A DNA stretch of 64,000 nucleotides, taken from positions 125,060 to 189,059 of the forward strand of contig QANZ01012116.1 in the NCBI GenBank assembly GCA_003254925.1, written 5' to 3'. Source of the DNA: Chamaecrista fasciculata. Lineage: Eukaryota; Streptophyta; Magnoliopsida; Fabales; Fabaceae. The translations under genes and the position numbers were made by a program. Numbering within the stretch: the first letter of the stretch is position 1; each line of letters opens with the position of its first letter. The notes below the pieces were generated by a model. That model had not been told where the DNA came from, searched no databases, and saw only the letters and a program-made list of their open reading frames with translations. Positions 11,240 through 23,110 of the stretch are shown one piece after another.

Positions 11240-12377
11240 TAATCTCCTTCACCTTTTGGTTTGGTTCTCTGTGAAGATCTCACAACATTTTTTCCCATTA
11301 TATTGATTTGATTGTCTTTTCATGTGTTCTTTTCGTAGATTGAGTAACAAGATGGGGTTGGAGGCTGTAGTAGAAGTAGCTGCAGAATTCCAATCCAATC
11401 CATTGTTAGCTCTATATATGGTGATATGTTTGGAAAATATAATGACCAAGGATACTTTAGAGACAGAGTCATTCTTGCACCCACACTAGATGATGTTCAT
11501 TAAGTCAATGAGATGTTGCTAGACCAATTACCGGGAGACGAAAAGTTGTACCTAAGTTTGGAAAGTATTTCTAAATTCGAGGACAATTTTGATATGTTGT
11601 CTGAGATCTACACTACAAAAATACTAAATTCTATCAAATGCTCTTACGAAACAGAAAAATCAATGGGTCTTTGCAACGGCACAAGATTGATTGTGTCTAG
11701 AGTTGATGAACATGTAATTGTAGCTATCCCATTAGCTGGCCAGTCGGTGGGACAGAAAATCTTGATTGCAAGGATATTGATCACTCCTTCTAATTCTAAG
11801 ATCTTGCTAAAATTTCAACGCCGTCAATTCTCGTTGACCCTATCTTTTGCAATAATGATCAACAAGAGCCCAGGGCAATCACTGTCGATGGTTGGATTAT
11901 ATCTCCCTAAACCAGTGTTCACTCATGGCCAGCTATATGTTGCACTTTCCAGAGTTCGTTCCAAGGCCGACATTAAAATACTAATTGCACATTCACCAAA
12001 GGACGAAGAAAGTAGAAAAACTGATAACGTTGTTTATAGAGAAGTATTCCAAAACATTATATGCCTTATTACCATGGATAAGATAACATGATGTTTTTTT
12101 ATATTTTACATAATGATATCGTTTTGATGATGATATGTTGGACAAGCACTATAGCATGTTTTGTTTATATTAGTTTACAATAATATTTTTGCTGAACATT
12201 ATAATGTTGCACGAAACCATTTCGTGGATCCATTTAACATTGATGACCTCGCAACATCAAATTATGTTTGTCTTTAGATTAAAGTCTCCGTAATATATAA
12301 TGTTGTGGACCAAACAGGTACCCTGTAACATATCTCTGTATCACAACCACCCGTACATCGCACGGGTCAAAACCTAG
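11240..12377 (+). mobile_element. Helitron 3' half (rolling-circle transposon) with intact 3' terminus
   Basis: The 3' end is diagnostic: a short hairpin (ACCCGT at 12349-12354 pairing with ACGGGT at 12362-12367), then CAAAACCTAG ending at 12377, followed by host T. Helitrons end in CTRR preceded by such a hairpin and insert between A and T. The C-terminal part of the element's PIF1-type helicase lies 290 bp upstream on the same strand. No Rep/HUH domain and no 5' TC end could be found, so the left limit is arbitrary and may lie beyond the 4CL fragment at 10635-11222. Confidence 0.75.
11405..12091 (+). pseudogene. PIF1-like Helitron helicase, C-terminal remnant
   Basis: The reading from about 11405 gives SIYGDMFGKYNDQGYFRDRV followed by ILAPTLDDVH, a stop (TAA at 11500-11502), then an open frame of 192 codons from 11513. 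Family blocks visible are NEMLLDQLPGDEKLYLS, GLCNGTRLIV, KFQRRQFSLTLSFAIMINKS (motif V region) and GLYLPKPVFTHGQLYVALSR (motif VI with the arginine finger region). Between CSYETEK and SMGLCNG the usual LRLKVGAPIMLLRN segment is missing. Helicase motifs I-IV are absent. It derives from the large Rep-helicase protein of an autonomous Helitron. The remnant cannot work by itself. Confidence 0.85.
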
Positions 12378-12387
12378 TTAAAAAGGA

Positions 12388-13144
12388 AACATAGGACTTG
12401 TTTGATTTTGTTTTCCCATAATAGTTTTTTGTTTTTAAAAATAGAAAAACAAAAAAAAACTTGTTTGGTTATTTTTGTATATTTGGTTTTTAAAACATAA
12501 AAACAGAGAACTATTAAAACTTATTTTGAACTCAGTTTTTGTAAAATAAGCGATGGTATATCTATAATATTTTACAAATATTTCTTTTATTCAGATTTAG
12601 GATTAAATTGCATTCATGTTTCAGATTTTGGACTGATGTGAAATTTCTACCTTTTTCTATATCTTTTCAAAATTACATTTTGACCCCAATTTTTTTTGTA
12701 ACTTTCATTTTAGCCCTCAAATATCATGATTCAGGGACATTTTTGTAAATTATGAAAATATTTGGAGGCATTTTGTAATTTTGCAAAAATTTGTAAAACT
12801 CATCTTCCTCTCACTGAAGTGACTGAACACACAGTTTTGTAGGACTAAATTGTACTTTTTAGGACTAATATATAATTTTACCCTTTCCCAATATTCTTGA
12901 AAATTACATTTTTACCCCAATTTTTTTTATTTTTCATTTTAGTTCTAAATTACATTTTTATAAATTTTGAAACTATTTGGGGTCATTCTGTAATTTTTGC
13001 AAAAGCTTTTGAAGTTTATCTTCTCCTAATAAATTAGTTTACCAAACACACTTTATTATTTTTATTTCTGAAAACTTGTTTTTAGAAACAAGTTTAAGAA
13101 TAGTTTCAAAAAGTTAATTCTAAAAAACAAAATCAAACAGACCT
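12388..13144. mobile_element. Non-autonomous DNA transposon (MITE-like) abutting the Helitron end
   Basis: Imperfect inverted ends: TAGGACTTGTTTGATTTTGT on the left, and a right end whose complement reads TCTAGGTCTGTTTGATTTTG. The interior holds repeated AAATTACATTTTGACCCCAA phrases. The superfamily is uncertain (hAT- or Harbinger-like ends). It begins about 10 bp after the Helitron terminus. Confidence 0.45.
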
Positions 13145-14700
13145 AGAATTTTCATGAAACAACGATGAATTTTTGCTAAGTATATCAGTCCTTTTATTGT
13201 TGGCTAGAGCTATAAAATCCATGAAATGTGCTTTGATATATATGTGCATCAAGCCATCAATGAAATGTGAAGTAAATAAGCACAACAATCTGCTACATTC
13301 CCCCAACATATTTCTGCATGGAAGAGCATGCACGTTTGGCTATAACTGCTAAAATATATAAACTAATTTAGCGATGAAAAAATAACACTACTGCTAATGA
13401 AACAGCGATAATTAGTTTACAAGTGTGAACAATGTGCAGTCTAAAGTGAATTTGCATTGTCGTGGGTTCTTTTTAAGCTTAAGGATTTTGTATATATATA
13501 TATATATAAATACAATATCAGAATTTGGACTAGAGACGTTCATTTGTACTTTTGTTTTTCCTGTTGGTGGGTCTTTCTATTTTCTCAATAACATTGACTT
13601 GTTTTCCAGGCCTTTTTTATTTTTTAAAAAAGAGATTTTTTTTCCATATTTCAAAATTTCTGTGTCGCATTTCTAAATTTTGAGCATTGCAATTGACACA
13701 GCTTCACCCAACGTATGTTGGAAGGCCTCCAAGCAAGATATTGGACATTGCAGTCAGGATATGGTTTTATCTACTTGCTCTATTATTGTTTTATAGTTTT
13801 ATATTGGTTAAGCAATTAATTTTGGATCAATTTAAAAATGTTTTTATTAATAAAGACATTTAATTTTGACTTAATTTCTAAAAAATGTTTATTTAATTAA
13901 GATTAAGTATATATTTTATGTATATTTTTAATATACAATTGATAAAAATAATAATAGATATGTATTTCTTACAATTAAAAAAATATTTAGCAGTATAAAA
14001 TATAAATATGTATAGCAAAAATTAAAAAAAAAAAATTTTTTTTAGAAAATGAGAGTACCCCGAGTCGGACCGGGTCTATAAACACTAGACCTGGACCCGG
14101 GAGTTGCCAGGCCGGCCGGGTCCCTTGTACACCCTACCCAACTGGATATAAATAGTACTCATCGAGAATAATATATAGCTCTAAACTCGTCACGTTTGAA
14201 CTTGAAACAAGTCATATATTCAATAGTTTGGAACCATAATAAAACATTTTACCAACATTTATGGCCAATTTAAATATTTTAAAACATAATGGACCAAAAT
14301 GAGCATTAGGACAAATATTTAGGACCAAAATGACCCTTTAACCAAATTAAAATTAATCAAAATGTAAAACTTTGAAAATAAAGTTAACAATAATCAAACT
14401 TTAAAGACAAAATCAAAAATTGATATAAATTTTAGAAGAAAAAAAGTTGCCAATATTTTTTATAATAAATACATTTCAAAATCGAATATTGGGCTTAAGT
14501 CCAAAAGGTCCCAAATACGGAAATGGATATGTAGAGTTCCTTTCTCTACATTTCTTGTAGAGTATGAGAGAGAAAGGAAGAGAAAAGAATAGAGAGAAAA
14601 AGAAAATTTAGTTTTTGTATATTTTTATTTTATGGAATCCATATTTTTACTCTAACTCCACAAAAAATATATCAGAAGAAACTCTAGAGGATCCAAATCC
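13145..14700. other. AT-rich intergenic stretch
   Basis: No gene is recognised. A TA run lies at 13490-13508. Around 14220-14345 there is an unmatched arm of a fold-back repeat (GGACCAAAATGAGCATTAGG) related to the 35335-35489 repeat. An AG-rich palindrome lies at 14530-14620. A GC-rich patch is at 14045-14145. Confidence 0.4.
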
Positions 14701-14760
14701 CCCAAATACAGACGAAAACGAAAGTTTGATCAGGGAAGTGACGAGAAAACGAAAGATTAA

Positions 14761-15168
14761 TTAAGGAAGGTAATTAGAAGCAAAAAGGATAGTCTGGGTC
14801 CTCTGGTAATTAATATAAAAAACAATTGTTAAACTAATTAGGTAATGCGCTACCGAAAGCAGCTCCTTCAATTCGTCGTTGTCCAATTTCTCGACGAACT
14901 GTTTATTGTAGATTTTCGCATCCTCTGTGAACGCACCATATTTTCCGAGGCCGGAGACTCTGTTTTCATTCTCGTCGCTGTTTTTGGCCTTTTCTTTCAA
15001 GTCCAAGTGCGTCTTGATGTAGTCAATTATCATCGCGAGCGAATCACTCTTCACATTGGGAAGAGGAATCGTGCAAGGCTGGTTGATGCAATCGTCGTCT
15101 TCAAAGTACAATTTGAACAGAACGCCATCCCGAGTCCTCATTGGAAACATCTTCTTAACCGAACCCAT
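14761..15168 (-). pseudogene. SKP1-like protein fragment (N-terminal POZ fold)
   Basis: SKP1 links F-box proteins to cullin in SCF ubiquitin ligases. The 135-codon minus-strand frame starts MGSVKKMFPMRTRDGVLFKL and contains CTIPLPNVKSDSLAMIIDYI, matching the family's (G)IPLPNV...L.KVIEY.K..H region, then YNKQFVEKLDNDELKELLSV and AHYL, matching the 'D.EF......LF.LI.AANYL' region. After AHYL the reading leaves the family. The usual C-terminal F-box-binding part (LLDLTCQ, TPEEIR, NQWAF) is not found in the next kilobase downstream. An intron after AHYL is possible (an acceptor TTACCAG lies near 14800), but no second SKP1 exon follows. Probably a truncated copy, though a divergent expressed SKP1-like gene cannot be excluded. 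Confidence 0.65.
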
Positions 15169-15237
15169 CTTTTTTGTTGCAAAATGCAGAGAGAGAGAGG
15201 CAGGAGAGGATGAACCAAATTATGGGTGCCTTTGTAT

Positions 15238-15715
15238 TAGGGGTGTTCACGGGCTAGTCTGGGTTGGGTTGGGCTAAAGAAAATAATTGAGTCAACCCAA
15301 ACCAACCCAAACCAAACGGTGCGGGTTGGTTTGGGTTGGGTTGGCGAGTTGGCACATACTAGTTTTTTTATTTTTTATATATTTGTTTTATAAAAAATTG
15401 GTCCCTCTTAAATTTTTTTCTTTAATTTGGTCCTTGACAATTTGTTTTTTATGGACTAAATTGAGAATAAAAATTTATTAATTGACCAAATTGTAAAAAT
15501 AATATTATTTGTGATATTAAAATAGAATTTTAACTAAATAAAAAATTAATTTTATTTTTTTATTTAATATTTTTGCGGGTTGGCGGGTTGGGTTGAACGG
15601 ACTTAAAATCTTGAAACTCGCAGCCCAACCCAAACCACAGCGGGCTCAACTTTTTGAACCCAAACCAACCCGCCAGCCCAACCCAAACTAGTGGGTTGGG
15701 TTGGTTTTAGCAGGG
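15238..15715. mobile_element. hAT-like non-autonomous element, right end decayed
   Basis: The left end reads TTAGGGGTGTTCACGGGCTA, matching the TAGGGGTGT-type termini common in plant hAT elements. Subterminal GGGTTGGTTTGGGTTGG phrases appear forward near the left end and inverted near the right (CCAACCCAAACC). The right terminus is not preserved and no 8-bp duplication was found. Confidence 0.5.
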
Positions 15716-16349
15716 GATATCTTGAATGTCGTACTATGATACCATAGTATAAGATATCTGATATTTATAATATCAATGTTTGGTATAAGATATCTGATAT
15801 TTATAATATCAATGTTTGGTATGACAATAGTAGATGTCAGAGATATAAGATGCATATATTTGATATTCTCTCGTAAATAATATTAATCTTCTTTAAATTT
15901 CCATGTTTACCCTTATTCACATCTTAAAAACATATATTAATATTTTCAAAATAAATATATGATTTAGTCATTAAATTTGAACTAATTTTATATTTTTTTA
16001 TCCCTAAATTTATATTAAATTTCTTTTTGGTCCCTAAATTTGACCCATTGACTAAATTATTAACTATTGAAACAATTCGATAAATGAGTCATATATTTTG
16101 ATTATTCATTAACAAATTAGTTGACTAATTATAAATTTAGGAACCAAATATATAGTAAGTTTTATTAAAAAAAACAAATAAACCAAAAAGGATAAAATTG
16201 GAACTTTGATTGGAACGTATAACGATATCATGGCGTTACCAAACGCTAGACATCCAAGATACCATAGTATAGGCGAGTATGAGATCACAAGGATGAAAAC
16301 GAATAAGAACTTATATGGTAAAACCTTGAGTTTATATACATATAAGAGA

Positions 16350-16492
16350 CTAGGGGTTTTGCGCGCCCGTTTGTATGTAAAATAAATAAGAGACTAAATT
16401 GTTAACTTAGTAAAGAAAAAGAGACTAAATAGTAAATTTTCTCTTATTTTTAATTCATAGACTATAGTTTTAAACATGGACGACCAGAAAGA
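16350..16492 (-). mobile_element. Short Helitron, decayed copy (CTAG...GACGACC family)
   Basis: On the minus strand this shares the interior of the 22803-22982 element (TAGACTATAGTTTTAAACAT in plus reading) and ends CTAG at 16350 with host T beyond. The 3' hairpin has lost one arm (GCGCGCCCGTTTGTATG instead of the paired form) and the 5' TC end is gone. Confidence 0.6.
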
Positions 16493-17189
16493 AGTGATAA
16501 AAGATAGAGTTACAGGATCGGCGGAAAAGGATTTCGTTCTGTTTCAAATTTCAATTAGATCACGAAGAATTTCAAATTGCCCAAAACGATTTTTAATTTT
16601 TATATTTAGTAACTTTTCTATCAAGTTATAGAGAATAGATATATCCTAACATTTTTGTTTATTAATTGATTTTTGATAAGATACCAATTGATTAAATATA
16701 TTAATTATTACGTAATCCTCAATTTTTCAATGAGACTGTGAAGCATAAAAGTAGGGAAATAGTTACTTTCAGCGCACGGAATGTGAAAAAAAAAATGTGA
16801 CTGTTCAATAACTTCAATTTTTCTCTTGTTGCGTTTGAGGAAAAAAAAAACTAGTTTTGCATTTATTCAGTCAAATAACATTATTAAAACTTTTTTTATT
16901 AATGATTCGTTAAAAAAAAATTGAAAAAAATTATAATAACTAACGTGGTAATTAATTAATTAAATTTGAAAAATGTCAAACTTCTTCAAGTTTGAAACGA
17001 GTTATTAAGTTTAAGCATCAAAAGATTATTATAAAAGTCAAAGACTCATTCCTTTAATAATTTCTTAAATATTAAAAGTTTTGATTAGAACAAATTAAAA
17101 TTAAAAGTTTTGAAATTCATAAAATCTCGAGGAATCTCGAGGAATCTCATTAATTGAAGTTAAAATATTCTAATTATTATTATTAATAA

Positions 17190-17639
17190 TAATCTCGAGT
17201 CTCTGCGCGCTGTTTATCATATAGATTCAGAACACTGTTGCACTGATGGTCTTTATTGTCGTCCTCCAATTGTTTACTGTAATGGGGTTTTATGCTTATC
17301 GACGTACGTTGATGGGTTTATAGGTGTTTGGTTATGGAACCCTATTCTTAACAAGTATACACGGACATTGGATTTTCAATTGCCACATCGGAATATGGTG
17401 CTCCATCATCTAGGGCTTGGATACGATTCTCAATCAAGACAATGATACTGCCATTGTCAAGACAACTCAATCAAGGTGAGGAGGATGTCATCCTTAAGAT
17501 AAATAATCGTGTGCGTCTTTTTAATCTAAAGACTTCAAAATTAAGAGAATTGGATACAATTCCTTCATCTTTCTATATGGAATGTGGAGCTTTTAAGGCA
17601 AGTCTCGCTCTTATGGATGTGCAATATGAAGAATGAGAA
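17190..17639 (+). pseudogene. F-box-associated (FBA type 1) protein fragment
   Basis: A reading from about 17190 gives ESLRAVYHIDSEHCCTDG, then CNGVLCLSTYVDGFIGVWLW with NPILNKYT. This is the CNGLLCL...LWNP core of plant F-box associated domains, which bind substrates for SCF ubiquitin ligases. It continues HHLGLGYDSQSRQ, stops at 17442, and resumes in another frame (EEDVILKINNRVRLFNLKTS and ASLALMDVQYEE). The N-terminal F-box is absent. One frame break and loss of both ends mark it as a relic. Confidence 0.7.
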
Positions 17640-17759
17640 TCTTCGTATGCTAGTGTTGCTCCATAAACTTGTTCCTTTTTTTTCTTATGGACGTGGAGGA
17701 ATGTGAATTCCACGGTATGAATTGTGTAATATTGATATTTTATATTAAGTAACATAATT

Positions 17760-19010
17760 AAACTTAGTACTTGAGAATTATGTTATCTCCATTCTAATTT
17801 GCTTAGGTTACTACTAACAGTTGCTAACATATAAATAATTATATTAGCCATCTCATTTAACGGGTGGAGTGGACAGACAGCGTGATGAAATTATTTCAGA
17901 TCGTTCCTGTAATATTATATGGACCAACTCTTATTTTTATTATTATTAAAAAACTAATTCACGGACTCGGTTCAAGTTGAAGGATAAAAATATTCAAAAA
18001 CTGATTCGCAACTCAGTATAAAGTATAAACTAAGCCATTGGAGCTTGTTTAAGGCAATAGTGTTTATCTGAATTTTCAAAACCATGGAGTTGCTGCATGT
18101 ATATATCCTTAGAAATTGTGACATCTAGCAAGAATAGTGGCCAGTTTTGAGAGAGTGCAAGTGTGAGAACCAATCTTAATTGTTGTAGGTTAAACCATAG
18201 GGGAAAATGTTTCAGTAAAATCAAAGCCTTTTTGCTGAAGAAAGCCTTTAACAACCAAGTCTTACTTTGTAACAATTGCTAATACCATCTGAGTTTAATT
18301 TGACTCAAAAGACCCACACTTGGAGAGCGTCACATGTTGTGCACGTAACCATTCCTATTAGCTCTAATCAGAGTATGAAAATATAATTTAACCATTAATC
18401 TAATAACAAGTAATTCAAAGAAATGGTGTGGATCCATATATTCTTGTCCATTTCTTTTCTTATCCTATCACCCCTCTAGGAAATAAATGAAAGTGTTAAT
18501 ATAACATTGTTCATAATTTGGATATATAATGCTCACTTTACAATCTGTCTGAATGGGTAAATTGAGGGCCTGTTTAGGATTGCTTGTTTGTAATCATTTT
18601 TGTGCTTCCCACAGTAAATAAATAACTCTTCTATAGTTCTATTCGACTTCCTCAGAGAGCTAAAATCTCCAATTTTTCATCTTTGACTACTCTGGATATA
18701 TTTTTCCTTTTTTTATTGTAAACCACAAAGATTGAATATCACTCTTGAAGACATTAGTTATTCCGATATTCAGGATCATATAATATCAGAACACATACCA
18801 AACTCCCGGTTTGTCATAAACATTGTTTGGGAAAAATTTAACCAAGAGCAATACATCGCCATGGATTTCACAAAAGGCTCTTATTCTGAAACCCATCCTA
18901 TACTAACCTCTACAAAAGCAACTCTGTTGTACTTCAATTCCAATGTTGGCTGAAACCCAACCACAGTACAGCACAAAATACACCAAAACAACTAGCCTAT
19001 CGGATATTCT
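17760..19010. other. Region downstream of cytosolic PGK with no recognised gene
   Basis: The last few hundred bases before 19015 are expected to include the PGK 3' UTR on the minus strand. A 73-codon open frame at 18732-18953 has no recognisable family and no supporting context. No repeat ends were found. Confidence 0.4.
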
Positions 19011-19014
19011 TGGC

Positions 19015-21574
19015 TCAAGCATCATCAAGGGCAAGGACTCCAGGGAGTGACTTACCCTCAAGAAGTTCTAAGCTAGCACCACCACCAGTAGAGATATGGC
19101 TCATCTTCTCAGCAAGACCAGCCTTCTCCACGGCGGCAACCGAGTCACCTCCTCCGATAATGGTAGTCACCCCCTTGCCACTAAGCTCTGCCAATTTCTT
19201 GGCTATGGCCTGCACAGAAAAGAGTGATGTTGCAGTTTCGATTGTAGCCAAAAGAACTTAACGTAATGGTAAACTATGACATGGTTCATACCTCAGTTCC
19301 TACTGCAAACTTGTCAAACTCGAAAACACCCATGGGTCCATTCCAAATGATGGTCTGAGTCTTGTCCAAAGTCTCATTAAATGTCTTGATAGAATCAGGT
19401 CCAATATCCAATCCCATCCACCCGTCTGGGATTCCTGATGCTGCCACAACCTGTTCGCATGTATATAAAGCTTTAGGTGTTTCTCAAGGTTCAAATCACC
19501 AGTATGATCACACCACTAAAAATGGAAATTCTAATAATTTCGCTATCACAGACGGTTTAGCTTCCAAAGAAATGCACATCACAAAAATAAAAGTATCAAT
19601 GAAATCAAACAATTCCTAAGTGCAGTATTTTGCAGTGTGTATAGACAATGTTACGAGACTCCATCTTCGAAAATCATTAAAATATATCCTCATTTCAGAT
19701 AACATAGCCGCCAAAAGAATGCTGACAGTCAACATGCAAATATTCCATAAAGTTAAATGCAGTGTTCTCAAAATGGATGTAACTCAATGGTTGTATGCCC
19801 CGATATCAGTTGAGCATGCAATTCAAAGAGAAAGCGTAAATATATATATATAATTATAAATGATAAAATAATACAATATAGCCACAACTCCGAAGGAAAA
19901 AGCAGTACCTTGCTGTTGGCATCAGCAGCAAACTTGTCAGCTATAACCACATCAGTTGGAAGTAATAGGGATACCCCTTTAGCCTTAGCTTTTTCAAGAA
20001 GCGAAGTTGCAAGATCGAGCTTGTCTTCCTCCACAAGAGATGACCCAATGGAATGACCCTGGGCCTTGTAAAAGGTGTAGATCATCCCACCACCAAGCAA
20101 CAAAACATTAACCTTCTCCAGCAAAGATTCAATAACACTAATCTTGGTGGAAACCTTAGACCCACCCACAATAGCTGCAAATGGTCTTTTAGGGTTAGCC
20201 ACAGCTCCAACTAGATAATCGAGCTCCTGAAACAATTAACAGTTACCATAGAGTTTCAGAGTCATCTCCAAGGCTGAATGAATTTGAATCCCAATCAGAG
20301 CCAAATTAACCATAACCAACAGCCGGCTTTATAGAACAGAGGATTTAATTGACCGTTGCCCTATACATACCTTCTGCATAAGAAATCCAGCAACAGCAGG
20401 CTTCAAGTATTTAGCCACTCCTTCTGTTGAAGCATGAGCTCTGTGAGCAGTGCCAAATGCATCATTCACGTAGAGATCAGCGAGAGAAGCTAACTTCTTT
20501 GCAAATTCAGGATCATTCTTCTCTTCCTCCTTGTAGAACCTCACATTCTCAAGAAGCAATACACCACCTTCCGGAAGTAGAGCAACCAATTTTTCAACTT
20601 CCTCTCCAACACTGTCGTTTGCCATTTTAACCTATGATGAAGAGAAAATAAAAAATTATTATTATAAAACATACTGAGCAAGTAAAAATTATTAATATCT
20701 ACAAATTATAGAAAAGAATATCCAAGACAAAACAGAGCAGTGAAGATGACACACCTCAACTCCTAGAAGTTCAGAGAGCCTTGGCACAAGGGGCTTTAAG
20801 CTGTACTTAGGTGTTACACCCTTTGGACGTCCCTGTAAACAGCAATACATGGAAAGTTCAACTTCACATGTTACTAATGAATCAATAAATCTAGATTAGC
20901 TGATTTCAGAATTGAAATAATACATGAAAGTTCAAGCAATTGGTACAGGTTCATATCACAATGGCCATTCCGACCAATAAAAAGAAAACAACGCCGGATA
21001 GAAGAGATCATATCAACCTTCCATGAGAGAAAAACTTAAATTACATTTGAATATAACATATCTTTGTAGTATGCTACACTCCAGACCTAAATAATGCCAA
21101 CAGCTATCATTAAATTGACAGTACGCCACCAGTGAAGATAACTGACACAACACGTTCTATTACGCTCATAGTGAACAGCAAAATCATACTAGTATACTAA
21201 TAATTGCTGGAAGCTCAAGGTCCAGAACAAAAATTTTCAGATGTACCGATCTCAGATCGAAAGAAATAAATGAGTTTACTATGAATCATCCCTAGTTAAA
21301 ATTCCGATCATCCAAAAAATGATCGAGAAGGAACGTAAATCGAAGCGAGTTAATAGGATGAATGTGGAAGGAAGCATACCAAGTGGCTGGAGAGGATGAC
21401 CTTAGCACCATAGCCAACCAAGTACTTGATAGTGGGTACAGCAGCACGGATTCTGGTGTCATCGGTGATGTTGCAGTTATCATCCAAAGGAACGTTAAGA
21501 TCAACCCTCACAAACACTCTCTTGCCCTTCAAATCAGCCTCCTTCAAGGTACCCACGCTCCTCTTAGTCGCCAT
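19015..21574 (-). CDS. PGK: Phosphoglycerate kinase, cytosolic
   Basis: PGK transfers phosphate between 1,3-bisphosphoglycerate and ADP in glycolysis and works in reverse in gluconeogenesis. Six exons join in phase: 21574-21380, 20832-20755, 20631-20371, 20226-19909, 19450-19292 and 19209-19015, giving 401 residues, the usual cytosolic length. Family blocks are [13 protein letters not shown] (substrate Arg/Asp loop), [104 protein letters not shown] and the nucleotide loop [15 protein letters not shown]. It lacks a transit peptide and ends LALDDA, unlike its plastid neighbour, which ends TPVAV. All five intron positions match those of the plastid gene upstream. The start codon is fixed by the family N-terminus [10 protein letters not shown]. 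All catalytic blocks are present, so it is probably functional. Confidence 0.97.
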
Positions 21575-21765
21575 TGGAAAACAAACCTACAGATTCAAAA
21601 ACACAGAAACCAAACCGATGAGAAATAACAAAGTCGCAAGTTAAGTCACACAAGATCGGATTTCACATAGACAGATTTACTTACAATGGTGTAGAAATCG
21701 GAAATGGAGTATAGATCGGAGATGTAAGAGATGGATCTAAGTGTAAAACGAAGAAGACAAGAAGG
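21575..21765 (-). promoter_or_regulatory. Spliced 5' leader of cytosolic PGK
   Basis: Just upstream of the ATG the minus strand reads ATCTGTAG/GTTTGTTTTCC, an acceptor, and further upstream CACCATT/GTAAGTAAATC, a donor. This indicates one intron of roughly 90 bp within the 5' UTR, as is common in plant housekeeping genes. Confidence 0.6.
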
Positions 21766-21786
21766 ATTGGGAAAGTTCGAGAATAG

Positions 21787-21815
21787 TTATATAGACGAAA
21801 AGGCAAAGGCACGTG
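21787..21815 (-). promoter_or_regulatory. TATA box and G-box of cytosolic PGK
   Basis: TATATAA reads on the minus strand at 21793-21787, about 20-30 bp upstream of the inferred start of the leader. A G-box core CACGTG lies at 21810-21815, a site bound by plant bZIP/bHLH factors. Functional use is inferred. Confidence 0.5.
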
Positions 21816-22030
21816 TGTGAGATTTCAACGTTCGCGAGCGAACAAGGAGCCGAATCCGGAGCACACCAAATGGATCCGTGGGCGCAGTTAAATCTGCGGA
21901 CCATAGTGAAACCACAAGGACCATTGTTCGCACTTCGCAATGTGAATGGGTTCCACATGACACTGAGGCCTGAGCCCAATGCTCATTGGTCCCTAGTTTC
22001 AGACTTTCAGTTTTCAAACCTTTTTATAAA

Positions 22031-22551
22031 TAGGAAACTTACTATTTGGTCCCTTTTTTACTGTTTCAACTATTTGATCCCTACATTTTTTAAATAGACT
22101 ATTTGGTCCTTCAAAAATTACAAATGTCAATTTGTTAGTTCCTGTAGAATATCTTCGTTAATAACATTGATGACTTGGCCCACACGTGACACATTAAATG
22201 TCACGTATTTAATTATTTGGGACCATCTAAGGCTTGAAATTTGAAAATGTTTTAATAGTTTATACCTTATGAAGTTTCACATGTAAGACAAATATTCGTG
22301 TCTGACTCAGTTTTAGGCCGATTTGATTGTATTTGTGGGTCCGATTCGGTTGGTTTAGGTGATTAGGATGTCAAAGTCACATTTAACAGATGTCACGTAA
22401 GTATTTAACGTCCACATAATCAAGTAATTTAATGGAGGGACTAAATAGTTGATGATTATGATAAATGAGGGACTGAGTAGTCTATTTCAATAAATGAGGG
22501 ACCAAATCATTGACTCGGTAAAAAAGAAGGGACCAAATAATAAGTTTCCTC
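22031..22551. mobile_element. Fold-back Mutator-like element with exact 9-bp TSD
   Basis: Ends are inverted (TAGGAAACTTACTATTTGGT left; right end complement GAGGAAACTTATTATTTGGT). The 9-bp duplication TTTTATAAA flanks it at 22022-22030 and 22552-22560. It sits within 250 bp upstream of the cytosolic PGK TATA box, so it could affect that promoter. No coding sequence. The interior carries a few hundred bases of unrelated sequence. Confidence 0.7.
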
Positions 22552-22802
22552 TTTTATAAAAAGGGATTTGAATATCATGCAAGACATGTGATGAATTTTG
22601 ATGTACTCCTTAAAATATGAATTGTTGGTAAAAATCCCAAAAAAGGTAAATTAAGAAGAATATTTTCTTTTTGGTAAATTAACTATTCAACTTTTAAAAT
22701 TTTATCTAATTAACATCTCCATCTTTTTGAATTGTTAACTCGAATTCTTCGAGTTGTTAATTTATTTTTTTCTTTTATGAGAAAATAAATTCTTTCTCTA
22801 TA

Positions 22803-22982
22803 TCTTATATTATATGGCTCCACCCCTTTCTGGTCGTCCATGTTTAAAACTATAGTCTATGAAATTAAAAATAAGAGAAAATTTACTATTTAGTCTCTCT
22901 TTTTTTACTAAGTTAACAATTTAGTCCCTTATTTATTCTACATACATATTTGCGTGCCCGTTAGGGCACGCAAAGCCCCTAG
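22803..22982 (+). mobile_element. Short non-autonomous Helitron, complete (180 bp)
   Basis: The 5' end is TCTTATATTATATGGCTCCA preceded by A. The 3' end has the hairpin GCGTGCCC/GGGCACGC followed by AAAGCCCCTAG and then host T. These satisfy the 5'-TC, hairpin, CTRR and A/T insertion rules for Helitrons. It has no coding sequence. Relatives are at 25398-25577, 25730-25893 and 16350-16492. Confidence 0.75.
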
Positions 22983-23110
22983 TATATATATAGCTCGAAC
23001 CACTCTCGACTCTCGAGTAAGAATTAACGCCCTTCTCATGACCCTGTTAACTATTTTAAAAGCTTTATAAGAAAATCCATCATTTAGAAAAATCCTGAGT
23101 CATTTTAATT

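Noticed and set aside
18732-18953. 73-codon plus-strand frame
   Set aside because: No family signature, lies in the downstream region of PGK and lacks splice or promoter context.
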